A DNA stretch of 64,000 nucleotides from Megaustenia siamemsis (taxonomy: Eukaryota > Mollusca > Gastropoda > Stylommatophora > Ariophantidae), in NCBI GenBank assembly GCA_032433765.1, contig JAVIAB010000073.1, positions 60,547,552 to 60,611,551 on the forward strand. The letters are read 5' to 3'. The translations under genes and the position numbers were made by a program. Shown in pieces: positions 23,660 to 33,815 of the stretch. Numbering within the stretch: the stretch's first letter is position 1; each line of letters opens with the position of its first letter. Under the pieces are notes generated by a model. That model had not been told where the DNA came from. It made no database searches and saw nothing but the letters and a program-made list of their open reading frames with translations.

Positions 23660-24285
23660 GATACGTTAGATACATTTAATACGTTCGGCAGGCAGAATAG
23701 CCAAGGAAGACAGTGGTGCATACGCCATGACCACGAGTAGCATGACAATGGAGGTGATGGCAGTGACCAAGGCATTCAAATGGTTAGAGTCACAAGACTA
23801 CATCCACGCATGTATACTGAGTGATTCGATGAGCATGATAAAAAAGTGGAGGCGGGCTTTGTACGCATGCAATGGGTAGAGTCGTTGCAGAAATCCAAAA
23901 TACGTAAGGTCACCTTTGTCTATGTCCCTGGACATGCGGGAGTACGGGGAAATGAGAGAGCGGACAGGTTGGCTAGCTGCGCTGTCGTTGAGGACGGGCA
24001 ACCGATGGATCGGGCGGACGTCATCAATGCACTCCGAGATGTGGGAAGAGCACAGGACTTCGACAAACACAGATCAATGTCGCTTCTTCGGATGATGGAA
24101 ACGGGAGTTAAGATGGGCACAGCCAGAAATGAGAAACTTGGTGGCCGTGTAAGAAGACTTATCAACCAACATAGAACTGGAGTCGTCAGTCGCTGGACAC
24201 TGAGGGAATTGCTGAGGAGGGGATCTGAGCACCTATGGACATGTTCGGAGTGCACTGATGATGACCCGCAAATAACTCAAATAAC
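23660..24285 (+). pseudogene. LINE RNase H domain and C-terminus (I/Nimb-like)
   Basis: The translation reads a retroelement RNase H: EDSGAYAMTTSSMTMEVMAV with the conserved Glu, ILSDSMSMIKKW with the Asp, and TFVYVPGHAGVRGNERADRL with the terminal Asp. A C-terminal region follows, ending LRRGSEHLWTCSECTDDDPQ. RNase H directly after RT is typical of I-group LINEs. A frame change lies near 23846. The 3' end is GACCCGCAAATAACTCAAATAACTCAA. The upstream RT is missing here. A related RT is seen at 52640-54000. Confidence 0.85.
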
Positions 24286-24289
24286 TCAA

Positions 24290-24400
24290 AATAACATTTT
24301 AGAAGGAAGGATAGTGACAACAGGAAATATCGAGGGGAAGAGAAGTAGGAGGAAGGCAGAGAGGAAAGATGGGGGATGGAGTGAAAGAGATTCGGGATCC
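24290..24400 (+). pseudogene. Possible LINE family B scrap
   Basis: Directly after the RNase H LINE, a short frame reads ILEGRIVTTGNIEGKRSRRK. It resembles the family B motif EYFVTTGKIEGRRDRGK. It is very short and decayed. Confidence 0.35.
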
Positions 24401-24439
24401 GTGAAAAAAGGGACGGGGTTGGGGGAGGTTAACGTGGCG

Positions 24440-25035
24440 TGAAACTATTTTTAAATAGCCTCACAAGTTACAACATTATGTTGGTTGTCTTAAGGTATGG
24501 CTCGTCATAGAAATTATGCAGAATTGGCGGTTTTAAATTTGGTGACTTTTGTGTATACTCATGGTGTACTTGATAACCGACAACTAAAAAAAAAAATAAT
24601 AGAAAAAATAAAAATAAAAGTTAATACTTCACAGAGGCTAACTTGTAATTTCGTTTCCAACAAACCGGAAATAGCAACTTGGCAAATGTAACTTTCTCAC
24701 TCTCGTACAGTACCAGCTAGTATAGGATGTTGTGTAAGTCCTGCAAATGTTGCATTTATGATGTCTATCAGTTACTGTTCTCACGGCTTATCCACAACAT
24801 CCGGCCTTTCAAAAACTAATCTATAAAAAGCAGTCAATGGGCTAAGTTAATAGCGGAAAACATAAGAAACGACGACAAGACATCATAGCGTAGTTAGGCT
24901 TTGATTGTAGAAGTTCACAGCGAGCAGTCACAAACACAAAGGGAATGTGAACGAGTGTTGCAGACTTCGATAAACACGCAATGACCCTGACTGTTAAGGA
25001 ATAGAAATTAATGATAGAGATTCACACCATCAAAT
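24440..25035. other. No gene recognised
   Basis: Intergenic sequence without motifs I can identify. Confidence 0.4.
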
Positions 25036-25084
25036 AAGGCTAGCGTTTATCTGATATACACATATATATATATGTGTGTGTATG

Positions 25085-25219
25085 TAAGAAGACTTATCAA
25101 CCAACATAGAACTGGAGTCGTCAGTCGCTGGACACTGCTGGACTGAGGGGGGGGGGGGGGGGGGATCTGAGCACCTATGGACATGTTCGGAGTGCAGTGA
25201 TAATGACCCGCAAATAATT

Positions 25220-25221
<2 letters not shown>
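25085..25221 (+). pseudogene. RNase H LINE, 3' end only
   Basis: The sequence is nearly identical to 24150-24275 of the larger copy (AGAAGACTTATCAACCAACA ... GAGCACCTATGGACATGTTC ... GACCCGCAAATAATTCAA). It is 5'-truncated. The GAGGAGGGG segment has become an 18-base G run at 25147-25164, and the tail passes into an AT microsatellite. Confidence 0.85.
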
Positions 25222-25294
<73 letters not shown>

Positions 25295-25335
25295 GAGTGT
25301 GTATGTGTGAGGGGTGTGTGCGTGTGTGCGCGCGC
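25222..25335. repeat. (AT)n then GT/CG-rich microsatellite
   Basis: About 35 AT dinucleotides (25222-25291), then a short alternating GT/GC tract to about 25335, directly at the 3' end of a LINE copy. Confidence 0.95.
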
Positions 25336-25507
25336 GCAACTATTTCGGTGGTGTGTTACGGTCAGGGGAATGAAAAGTTATCTTTACTGCATTTTCTAAT
25401 TAATGGAGTCTGCCGGCGAGACTTATAGGGACTTAGAGTAAAGGCCGCTTGTCCAGTGCAGTCGCGTGAGTTGTTCGAGTCTGAGTTTTTCTCCCCCGAC
25501 AGAAAAA

Positions 25508-25592
25508 AAATAACTAATGGCCATACAGGGATTCGAATCCATGTTCTCTTGGTTTGGACATGTTATCGACTCGGCCACACGCTCTCATCTGA
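25508..25592 (-). mobile_element. tRNA-like sequence, probably the head of a second SINE
   Basis: On the minus strand the sequence GAGCGTGTGGCCGAGTCGAT provides an A-box-like TGGCCGAGTCG. About 40 bp on, GGATTCGAATCCC is a good B box. The fold is not that of an intact tRNA: I see no matching acceptor stem and no normal arm spacing. A SINE head is therefore more likely than a tRNA gene. Confidence 0.45.
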
Positions 25593-25707
25593 ATGAAAAC
25601 ATAGACTAAATATTAGTTCACCTTCAAGATATACAGTGGCAGCACTACGGACTAATCTCACGTCCTGATATGATGTCTTTCTTCAGTAGACAACATGCAA
25701 CACAAAG

Positions 25708-25882
25708 ATCGATAGAATCATCATCATTGAGTGCCATCTCGGCATCGAAGGTTGGCTACAATGGAGCGACATTACACTCTGTCTCTTGCTTTTATGGCGC
25801 AGATTGTCATAGGTTGACTTGTCCATCTTTTGATGTTACTCGTCCATGTTTGTCTTGGTCTGCCTCTTTTACCTTGATATAG
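25708..25882 (-). pseudogene. LINE family A, 3' fragment
   Basis: The minus strand reads GRPRQTWTSNIKRWTSQPM..., then ends with the family tail TGATGATGA. It matches the last 175 bp of the copies at 7650-7830 and 61290-61450. The copy is 5'-truncated and decayed. Confidence 0.75.
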
Positions 25883-26224
25883 AATAAAAGCGTTTAAAAA
25901 AAAATAACACAAATGTTGGTATAAAATGAACAATGCAACATACAACTCAAACGTCGAAATAAAATAAAATCGTTAACGTATAATACACATGACAGCATCC
26001 AGTACATACGTTTGTAGCCGTGTTCTTGTTATTTTGTCTTCTGACTTGACGTGTCTATGATTCCTTATTGCTAACTTGTGTGTGTGTTGTTGACAGTGAG
26101 CTATCACATGAGAAGGTTACTTTTACAATACATTAGCACATTCAACTGATAACTGACAATGGTTGGATCAACATCAGTCTTTATTCTTGTGTCTTCAAGC
26201 CTGGATGTAACAACACAATGGACG

Positions 26225-27060
26225 CACATCTCTGCTATCATCATCAAGCATCGTGCCTACTGGCGTAGGTGATCATGCCTCTCCACAACTTTCGATCTCG
26301 AGAGTTATTTATTATTTCCGTTGTTGACCTTCTGCCAGGCCATTCTTTTAAGCTGTTTGGTATCTTTTCTCTTTGCTTCCCTCTATCTCTTCGTCCCTCG
26401 ATTTTTCCAGCTGTTACAATATGTTCCAGCTGCTCCTTTCTCATTACATGGCCATAAAATGATGATTGTTTCTTCCTAATATTGGAAATTGGCTATATTT
26501 TTACTTTGGCCTCTTTCAGAACGTTTTCATTACTCTTCTTAGCTGTCCGTGGTATTCTCAACATTCTTCTGTAAAACCACATTTCTACAGCCTCCAGTGA
26601 TTTTCTTGTCTGTTGTCCTATTGACCATAATTCACAACCATATGTTAAGACTGATCCTACATAACATTTAAGAACTCTTTTTCTTGTTTCTATTGTCAAA
26701 AATTGGATTGCAGAGCATCTTCTTCATTTTTGTTAGAAAGCAGCTGCTTTTGCCTGAGCCATTCTATGTTGTACATCAGTCTGCCACATCTGAAGTTAAC
26801 ACAGTTCCCAGATATTTAAATTCGTTTGCCTGTTTTAATATTGTTCCACTTGCTTTTAAATGTGCACTGCGGTGATGACTTTTTCTTTGTTGTTACCATT
26901 ACTTCCGTCTTTTTGCTATTAAGGTTGAGTCATTTATTTTTGCTTTCTTTCACTATAATGTCTTACATTTCATGTAACTCATTTTCACTCTTAGCGATTA
27001 AGACTGTATCATCAACATACATAAGATTAGAGATTAGATCTCTGCTATATTAAATTAGAT
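26225..27060 (-). pseudogene. LINE family B, RT motif C to 3' end
   Basis: On the minus strand the catalytic YVDDTVLIAKSENEL is readable at about 27025-26980. Next come NSKKTEVMVTTKKK, FKYLGTVLTSD, LTYGCELWSIGQQTRKSLEAV and FYRRMLRIPRTAKKSNENVLKEA. The 3' part reads MRKEQLEHIVTAGKIEGRRDRGKQREKI and DRKLWRGMITYASRH. Several stops and frame changes occur and the 5' half of RT is missing. It is the longest family B copy in this window. Confidence 0.85.
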
Positions 27061-27344
27061 TTGGGTGAGTCCGCGCAGTAATCGACTGTGTATTTGCGGT
27101 CACTCTGTGGACGTGTAACATCTACTACTCTTTATGTTCATGTTCAGTCATATCTAGCTTCACACTAATCTTGTACAACTCAGTTATCAATATCATTGGG
27201 ACTTTTGTAGACAACAATTCTCTCATTTATAAAACTACATGGTTCTGAATTCACGGATAGCTTCTATATCTCCTTCTAACTCTCTTACCATTCGAATGTT
27301 TCTACAGTTCTGCTCATAACATCTATACTCCCTAACACCGTAAC

Positions 27345-29579
27345 ACCATACAAATGTCAACTCCCAGCACATATGTCAGCACACTATACATATGTCAATA
27401 TCCAGCACATACGTCAACACCCAGCACATACGTCAACACCCAGCACACACGTCAACACATCATACAGATGCCAACATCCAGCACATACGTCAACACACCA
27501 TACATATGTCAACACACAGCGCATACGTCAACACACCATACAGATATCAACACCCAGCACATACGTCAACACATCATATAGATGTCAACATCCAGCACAT
27601 ACGTCAACACACCATACATATGTCATCACCCAACACATACGTCAACACACACCAACACCATACAGATGTCATCACCCAGTACATACGTCAACACATCATA
27701 AAGATGTCAACACACAGCGCATACGTCAACACACCATACAGATGTCATCACCCAACACATACGTCAACACATCATAAAGATGTCAACATCCAGCACATAC
27801 GTCAACACAACATACAGATATCAACACCCAGCACATACGTCAACACACCATACAGATGTCAACACCCAGCACATACATCAACACATCATAAAGATGTCAA
27901 CATCCAGCACATACGTCAACACACCATACAGATGTCATCACCCAACACATACGTCAACACACCAACACCATACAGATGTCATCACCCAGCACATACGTCA
28001 ACAAATCATAAAGATGTCAACACACAGCGCATACGTCAACACACCATACAGATGTCATCACTCAGTACATACGTCAACACATCATAAAAATGTCAACATC
28101 CAGCACATACGTCAACACACCATACAGATGTCATCACCCAAAACATACGTCAACACATTAAACATATGTCAACACCCAGCACATACGTCAACACATCATA
28201 TAGATGTCAACACCCAGCACATACGTCAACACATCATACAGATGTCAACATTCAGCACACAAGTCAGCACACCATACAGATATCAATATCCAGCACATAC
28301 GTCCCCACCCAGCACATACGTCAACACCCATCACATACGTCAAAACCCAGCACATACGTCAACACCCAGCACATACGTCATTACCCAGCACATACGTCAA
28401 CACATAATACAGATGTCAACACTCAGCATATACGTCAACACCCAGCATATACGTCAACACCCAGCACATACGTCAACACCCAGCACATACGTCAACACAC
28501 AGCACATATGTCAACACATCATATAGATGTCAACACCCAGCACATATGTTATCACACAGCACATACGTCAACAACCCAGCACATACGTTAACACATCATA
28601 CAGATTTCATCACCCAGCACATACGTCAACATATCATACAGATGTCAACACCCAGCACATACGTCAACACATCATACAGATATCAACACCCAGCACAAAG
28701 GTCAACACATCATACAGATGTCAACACCCAGCATATTCGTCAACACATCATACAGATGTCATCACCCAGCACATACGTCAACCTTTCATACAGATGTCAA
28801 CACTCAGCACATACGTCAACACATCATACAGATGTCAACACCCAGCCCATACGTCAACACATCATACAGATGTCAACACCCAGCACATACGTCAACACAA
28901 CATGCAGATGTCAACATCCAGCATATACGTCAACACAACATGCAGATGACAACATCCAGCACATACGTCAACACATCATACAGATGTCAACACCCAGCAC
29001 ATACGTCAACACACCATACATATGTCATCACCCAGCACATACGTCAACACATCATACAGATGTCATCAGTCAGCACATACGTCAACACATCATACAGATG
29101 TCAAAACCCAACACATACATCAACACATCATACGGATGTCAACACCCAGCATATACGTCAACACATCATACAGATGTCATCATTCAGCACATACGTCAAC
29201 ACACCATACAGATGTCAACACCCAGCACATACGTCAACACCCAGCACACAGGTCAACATCAAGCACATAGGTCAACACATCATACATATGTCAACATCCA
29301 GCACATACGTCAACACATCATACAGATGTCAACACCCAGCATATACGTCAGCACATCATACCGATGTCACCACGCAGCACATACGTCAACACATCATACA
29401 GATGTCAACACCCAGCACATACGTCAACACATCATACAGATGTCAACACCCAACACATACGTCAACACATCATACAAATGTCATCACCCAGCACATACGT
29501 CAACACATCATACAGATGTCATCACCCAGCACATACGTCAACACATTATACAGATGTCATCACCCAGCACATACGTCAA
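27345..29579. repeat. 38-bp satellite made of two related 19-bp halves
   Basis: About 2.2 kb of repeats. The two half-units are CAGCACATACGTCAACACC and CATCATACAGATGTCAACA (19 bp each), mostly alternating to give a 38-bp unit. Runs of a single half-unit occur at 27416-27445, 28280-28400 and 28440-28505. Frames stay open for up to 435 codons only because the units lack stops. Element 1 is inserted near the right end, and one more partial unit lies beyond it at 36719-36752. Confidence 0.95.
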
Positions 29580-29585
29580 CACATT
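29580..29585. repeat. Target-site duplication of element 1 (left)
   Basis: CACATT, identical to 36719-36724. Undisturbed satellite units (for example near 29541) read CAACACATTATACAGATG across the site, so the 6-bp duplication is directly visible. Six bp is the size known for Polintons. Confidence 0.9.
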
Positions 29586-29629
29586 AGTAGTAGTATACAA
29601 GGGTGTTTTGAGCCAGGATTTGAACATTT

Positions 29630-30560
29630 TGTGCTGTATCGTGCAGCACAATCTTGTATCGTGCAGCATATTTTGGCACCATGCAGCATTGGCATGTATC
29701 GTGCAGCACAATCTCGTCGTGCAGCATGGCCTGCATCGTGCAATCTCAGTGACCTCGTTTATCGCGGGTGGTCGGTCTTATCTCAAGTGCTTATCTGAAG
29801 TGGTCGGCCTCGCGGGTGGTCTTATCTCAAGTGTGCGGGACCAGTGGTTCTAAAACTTGTAGGTGTGCTGGGAGACCAGTGGTTCTAAAACTTGTATGTC
29901 AGTCTAAAACTTGCTGGGGGGTCGTGTTATCATCAATGTGTGATGGCAACAGGAGGTAAATATGGAGACCAGTGGTTCTAAAACTTGTATGTTAGTCTAA
30001 AACTTGCGGGGGGGGGGGTCGTGTTATCATCAATGTGTGATGGCAACATGAGGCAAAAAAAGGCAAAGGGGGTGTTAGTGCCACGTCGATCATCATCGGG
30101 CCACATCATCGGGCCACCTCGGTCATCATCGGTCATCATCATCGGCGCTGGGGTCGTCGGCGGTCGCTGGTCGTCGCTGGTCGTCGTCGTCGCTGGTCGG
30201 CTCGGGCAACATCTTCATGTGTAGTGATTAATGGTCGTCGCTGGTCGTCGTCGCTGGTCGGCTCGGGCAACATCATCATGTGTAGTGATTAAATAGTGAC
30301 GCTCTCTCTCTTATCATCAGCATCATCAAGCCACACCCTCAACAACACCATCATCATCACCAAGCTACACAAATTGACACATCATCATCATGTGCCACCA
30401 TCATCATCAAGCCACACCCTCAACAACACCATCATCATCACCAAGCTACACAAATTGACACATCATCATCATGTGCCACCCTCATCATCATCACCAAGCT
30501 ACACAAATTGACACATCATCATCATGTGCCACCCTCATCATCATCATCATGTGCCACCCT
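29630..30560. repeat. Terminal repeat-rich zone of element 1, left arm
   Basis: Holds short direct repeats: TCGTGCAGCA several times at 29638-29745, ACCAGTGGTTCTAAAACTTG three times at 29845-29985, a GTCGTCGCTGG-rich block at 30145-30260, and a block of about 60 bp (CATCATCACCAAGCTACACA plus AATTGACACATCATCATCAT) repeated at 30350-30530. The last block also occurs, slightly changed, in element 2 near 40765 and 40910. Mirrored at 35680-36690. Confidence 0.8.
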
Positions 30561-30586
30561 CATCATCATCATCAACCCACACCCTC

Positions 30587-30588
<2 letters not shown>

Positions 30589-30628
<40 letters not shown>
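30589..30628. repeat. (CT)n microsatellite, element 1 left arm
   Basis: About 18 CT units, mirrored as (GA)n at 35628-35666 in the right arm. Confidence 0.93.
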
Positions 30629-30631
<3 letters not shown>

Positions 30632-30680
30632 ACATTCACGCTAAAGCAAAACAAAAAAGTCGCTCTATATTTCATATATA

Positions 30681-30686
30681 TTTATT
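30681..30686 (-). promoter_or_regulatory. Poly(A) signal of the PC4-like gene (left arm)
   Basis: AATAAA on the minus strand, about 45 bp after the stop codon at 30733. The mirror copy is at 35571-35576. Position and hexamer fit a eukaryotic poly(A) signal; use is inferred. Confidence 0.5.
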
Positions 30687-30732
30687 AATACAACAAATAC
30701 ACGACACATATGAGAAAATATATATATATATA

Positions 30733-31424
30733 TTACTGTCCGAGTGTTGATAATTTTATGCGTCTGGGTTTCCTCCCTCCTGTTTTGGCGGTACTGTCTG
30801 ATTGTGTTAAATGTCTATCAAACACAGGGGCGTAGGAAGTTTCATTAGCCTTCACAACACAACCGCCCTCCATTTTGACAAAACCTTGATCAAAGCTGGA
30901 ATAGGTAATTGGTGCCTCAGCTGAAACACCCGGGACATCCATAGTGGCCGCCGGATCTGTCGTCTGATTAACAAGAGCGAGGTTCCCTTGGTTAACAAAA
31001 GGAGGGGTCGTGTAGTTGATGAGATTCGGGTTAACAAGAGATGGTGTGTAGTTCTGGTGGCTAACGAGAGATGGCGTGTAGTTGAGCTGGTTAAGGAGAG
31101 GTGGTGTGTAGCTGATCTGGTGGTTAACAACAGGTGGCGTGTAGTTGAGGTTAGCATAGCGGTTAAAATGTCTTCTCGCATATCAACTAAAGCGATAAAT
31201 TCCTCTCTCGATAGTGTTATCCCAGTTCGGGTAGGAAACTTAAAAAAACTCTCACCGCTATATGTCCTTATATTTATCAACGGTCTGTTACGAAAAACAC
31301 AAACCGAGACTGCCTTAACGCCATATTTAGACAACGGAACTACAGTCTCATTTCCGCGTGACATAAATATGCGCTGATCACTGGCATCAAACGAAATTGG
31401 CGTATTCAAGCTACACGACTCCAT
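30733..31424 (-). pseudogene. PC4-like ssDNA-binding protein with repeat region, frameshifted (left arm)
   Basis: The start ATG is at 31422-31424 (protein begins MESCSLNTP). Residues of about 20-95 (VKAVSVCVFRNRPLINIRTY ... RTGITLSREEFIALVDM) resemble the PC4/p15 fold: strands with VLVDIR-type residues, then a G.SLS.EQW-type helix. PC4 proteins bind single-stranded DNA, which would suit a strand-displacing, protein-primed replicon. Beyond about residue 95 the sensible frame changes to one with NYTPPLVN-like repeats and a conserved tail (ITYSSFDQGFVKMEGGCVVK ... KPRRIKLSTLGQ). The shift is present in both arms, so it is either an old lesion or a spliced or recoded site. The tail is also found in element 2. 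The PC4 assignment rests on pattern only. Confidence 0.6.
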
Positions 31425-31502
31425 AGTCAAAGCAAAAACAAACACAAGCCACCTGGCAACAGACGCTGATTATCTATGTGTGTACACTGCTCGGCTGGGG
31501 GT

Positions 31503-31509
31503 TTTTATA
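31503..31509 (-). promoter_or_regulatory. TATA box of the PC4-like gene (left arm)
   Basis: TATAAAA on the minus strand about 80 bp upstream of the ATG at 31424. Mirror copy at 34747-34753. Confidence 0.5.
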
Positions 31510-31552
31510 CCTGCTACGTTTATCGTATCGAGGACCGTCTATTTATAGTAGC

Positions 31553-31612
31553 TAACGCAATATGTTATCAGGCGAGGTAATATGTTATCAGACGAGGTAA
31601 TACGTTATCAGT
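31553..31612. promoter_or_regulatory. 18-bp direct repeats between two divergent genes (left arm)
   Basis: Three consecutive copies of an 18-bp unit of the type GAGGTAATATGTTATCAG lie in the intergenic region between the outward PC4-like gene and the inward ATPase gene. The mirror copy is at 34645-34704. The site is where a shared control region would be expected; function is inferred. Confidence 0.45.
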
Positions 31613-31822
31613 TGTGTTGCGACATGTTCCGTGACTTCGGGAAGGGTCCAAACAGGGTGATAGGTGCGAAATATGAGGTGTGTGTAAAATAATTGTATAT
31701 AGGATGTGGTTTTTTTTAAATAAGTGTTAATTGAAGAAGTGAAACCTGGTGGGCTGACCTAAAATAACTCCTTGTTATTTTTGTGGGTGGTATAATCACT
31801 AAAGTTGGTAGCACTTGTGAGG

Positions 31823-32439
31823 ATGGATCCCCGATGGAATCATCCTTTCACAGCTCTGATAGCCGGTCCTACCGGGTGTGGGAAAACGGTATTTGTACAA
31901 AAGTTTATACAGAACCTTCACGAGTTAGCTGTCCCCGTACCGGAGGAAGTTATATGGTGTTATGCGGAATGGCAACCTATATACGAGACTATGAGGTCAG
32001 TGAGATTTATCGAGGGTCTACCAGACGTTGATAAATTGGAAGGTGGTAAGAAGAGAAGACTGATCGTCATCGATGACTTGATGTCTGAGACGGACGAGAG
32101 GGTAACAAAATTATTCACCAAAGGTAGTCATCACAGAGATATTAGTGTGATGTACATTGTTCAAAACCTATTTGGAAAAAATAAAGAACATCGAACCATA
32201 AGTCTCAATACGCACTATTTAGTCCTTTTCAAGAACCCGCGAGATGGGAGTCAAATTATAAATCTGGCCAAACAAATGTACCCAGGACAGGCGGGTACCT
32301 CCAAGATAGTTTTAAGGATGCGACAGCGTCTCCTCACGGTTATTTGCTGATCGATCTTCGTCAGGACACACCCGATAATCTTAGGGTGAGAACAAAAATA
32401 TTCCCAGGGGAGAGACAAATCGTCTACGTACCAAAGTAG
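31823..32439 (+). pseudogene. FtsK/HerA-type DNA-packaging ATPase, frameshifted (left arm)
   Basis: Polinton/adintovirus packaging ATPase, the motor expected to pump DNA into capsids. The ATG at 31823 starts MDPRWNHPF. Walker A is GPTGCGKT (residues 15-22) and Walker B is LIVIDDLM (80-86). The signature VTKLFTKGSHHRDISVMYIV and a VQNLFG motif follow. Near 32294 one base is missing relative to the right arm, so the frame ends early after GQAG. The rest of the gene (to VYVPK, stop at 32437-32439) is still present out of frame. The next gene starts 6 bp after that stop. Confidence 0.92.
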
Positions 32440-32445
32440 AGAATC

Positions 32446-32651
32446 ATGTGTGATGAATCACTTAGACCGTACGGTGAAATATTGAAATGTATGCGCGCCG
32501 CCTCGCCGAACGGTTTAAGAGCCATATTAAAAACAGCCTCTCCCAAACTCATTAACTTTTTGTGCGAGTGTTGTCATAACATATTAAAAGGTAATGTTAG
32601 ACTCACGCAGCGACAGAAGTGCGAGCTACGTCGACACAAGCACAAGTTGAG
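32446..32651 (+). pseudogene. Small basic virion-like protein, cut at the arm boundary (left arm)
   Basis: The ATG at 32446 starts MCDESLRPYGE. The protein reads LRAILKTASPKLINFLCECC and HNILKGNVRLTQRQKCELRR. This is a widespread small protein of Polintons/adintoviruses: a helical first half, a Lys/Arg-rich middle and usually a hydrophobic tail, thought to be a core or membrane-active virion component. The gene runs off the end of the inverted arm at 32651 and reads into inverted integrase sequence. Confidence 0.75.
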
Positions 32652-33043
32652 TCTTCGGGTTTCCCATCGCGAATTATCTTTCCGACGGCTTCCACTAAGG
32701 ATTTCCCCGTTTTGGTTCGTATCGGTACAGACCACGCGAATTTACTGAAAACGTCCACGCAAGAAACCAAATAGGAATAGCCGTCGTTGTGGTTTTTCAA
32801 ATGTCTCAAATCAATTAGGTCTGCCTGATATTGCTGTTGGGGGCCACTCGTTATAATGGGACGCCTTTCAAATCTGCGACGAATTGGTTTATGAAGGGTA
32901 TAGGTATCCTGATGACTCAACCATTGTTTGATCTTTGCGAGTCCCAGTTTGGTGTTACGTTGCAGGGCCGTTGCACCACTATAAGCCCCTGGTCGACTAG
33001 GATCAAAGTAACGACGTCTCAATATTTTCTCCACCGTTCCCAT
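32652..33043 (-). pseudogene. Polinton retroviral-type integrase, N-terminal part only
   Basis: DDE/rve integrase that would insert the linear element DNA. The ATG at 33043 starts MGTVEKILRRRYFDPSRPGA. The N-terminal part includes the diagnostic WLSHQDTYTLHKPIRRRF, then the core with the first catalytic Asp in QYQADLID (residue 75) and VDVFSKFAWSVPIRTKTGKS. It ends at residue 131, where the inverted left arm begins, so the second Asp and the Glu are missing and this copy cannot be active. It lies in the single-copy loop. The break point coincides with the palindrome junction. Confidence 0.9.
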
Positions 33044-33117
33044 TTCGGTGTTGGGATTCCGCTTTCTTTTTTTAGGTCTCAGTTTATACGTGGTTACGGG
33101 TGGAGTGGTTTCATTAC

Positions 33118-33471
33118 CTAGCTTTGGGTTTCGGCTGCTGGTGGTGTTGAGGGTGTCTTGGTCTGCGTTGGTGATACTTCGATTGGTGGTGGTGGTGGGA
33201 AATGTGTTTTTTCTGTCGTCGTGTTGTGTTGAATGAGATCGACCGAACCCAATGAGCGACGTTTATACTGCTCCAATCTAGTTAAATATTGATGCAGGGC
33301 ACGTTGGTACACTCTGGCCTTAGCGGCGGGTGCTAAATCATCTCGGAATAGGATACGTTGCATTTCATCATCTAAATCTCTCAAGTTGTCACCGATCGCC
33401 TCGGGTGGGCTATACGACGTGCTAGTAGTCTGTGTAAGACCCTCGAGGATTCGAGGATCCATCAATATCAT
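33118..33471 (-). CDS. Polinton conserved protein next to the integrase
   Basis: The open frame begins MILMDPRILEGL (ATG at 33471). It shows PEAIGDNLRDLDDEMQRILF, then RVYQRALHQYLTRLEQYK, and ends in a Pro/Thr-rich stretch with five prolines in a row. Many animal Polintons carry a protein with the same start (a DPR.LE motif, then LD.EM..IL, then a YNQVLQRYL-like helix) beside the integrase; its function is unknown to me. It may be truncated at the C-terminus, since in other elements the region continues longer. Single-copy (loop). Confidence 0.65.
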   Translation of the reverse strand: MILMDPRILEGLTQTTSTSYSPPEAIGDNLRDLDDEMQRILFRDDLAPAAKARVYQRALHQYLTRLEQYKRRSLGSVDLIQHNTTTEKTHFPPPPPIEVSPTQTKTPSTPPAAETQS

Positions 33472-33512
33472 TTTTTGGCCATTGTTACGCACCTAGTACG
33501 CCCCGAGAATAC

Positions 33513-33809
33513 TCAATATAGGACGGAGCAAAGCCCTATGAACCCACCGGTTTGTAGAATCTCTTTCCGCCGCTTAAGATTCGGTTTCTTTTTAGTGAGA
33601 AGTCTCAACTTGTGCTTGTGTCGACGTAGCTCGCACTTCTGTCGCTGCGTGAGTCTAACATTACCTTTTAATATGTTATGACAACACTCGCACAAAAAGT
33701 TAATGAGTTTGGGAGAGGCTGTTTTTAATATGGCTCTTAAACCGTTCGGCGAGGCGGCGCGCATACATTTCAATATTTCACCGTACGGTCTAAGTGATTC
33801 ATCACACAT
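33513..33809 (-). pseudogene. Small basic virion-like protein (right arm into loop), tail altered
   Basis: Same protein as at 32446-32651. It starts MCDESLRPYGE and continues through KCELRRHKHKLRLLTKKKPN and a QTGGF motif. The usual hydrophobic C-terminus is not in frame: the open frame stops shortly after GGF, while a hydrophobic stretch is present in another frame just downstream. This indicates a frameshift near 33530. The gene starts 6 bp after the ATPase stop. Confidence 0.75.
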
Positions 33810-33815
33810 GATTCT

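Larger units (their letters stand above)
29586..32651 (+). repeat. Element 1, left arm of the palindrome
   Basis: Inverted copy of 33604-36718. Differences from the right arm include an AGT triplet at the tip (three against two), fewer copies of a repeat containing ACCAGTGGTTCTAAAACTTG, a shorter G run near 30006, a missing base in the ATPase gene near 32294 and several substitutions. Confidence 0.93.

Noticed and set aside
27373..29853. Open frames of up to 435 codons with STYVNTSYRCQHPAHT repeats
   Set aside because: Translation of the 38-bp satellite. Several frames are open at once, so this is not coding.
30508..30750. CT and CAT repeat zones of the elements as coding (THHHHVPPSS frames)
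   Set aside because: Low-complexity translation of CATCAT and CT repeats, mirrored in both arms.
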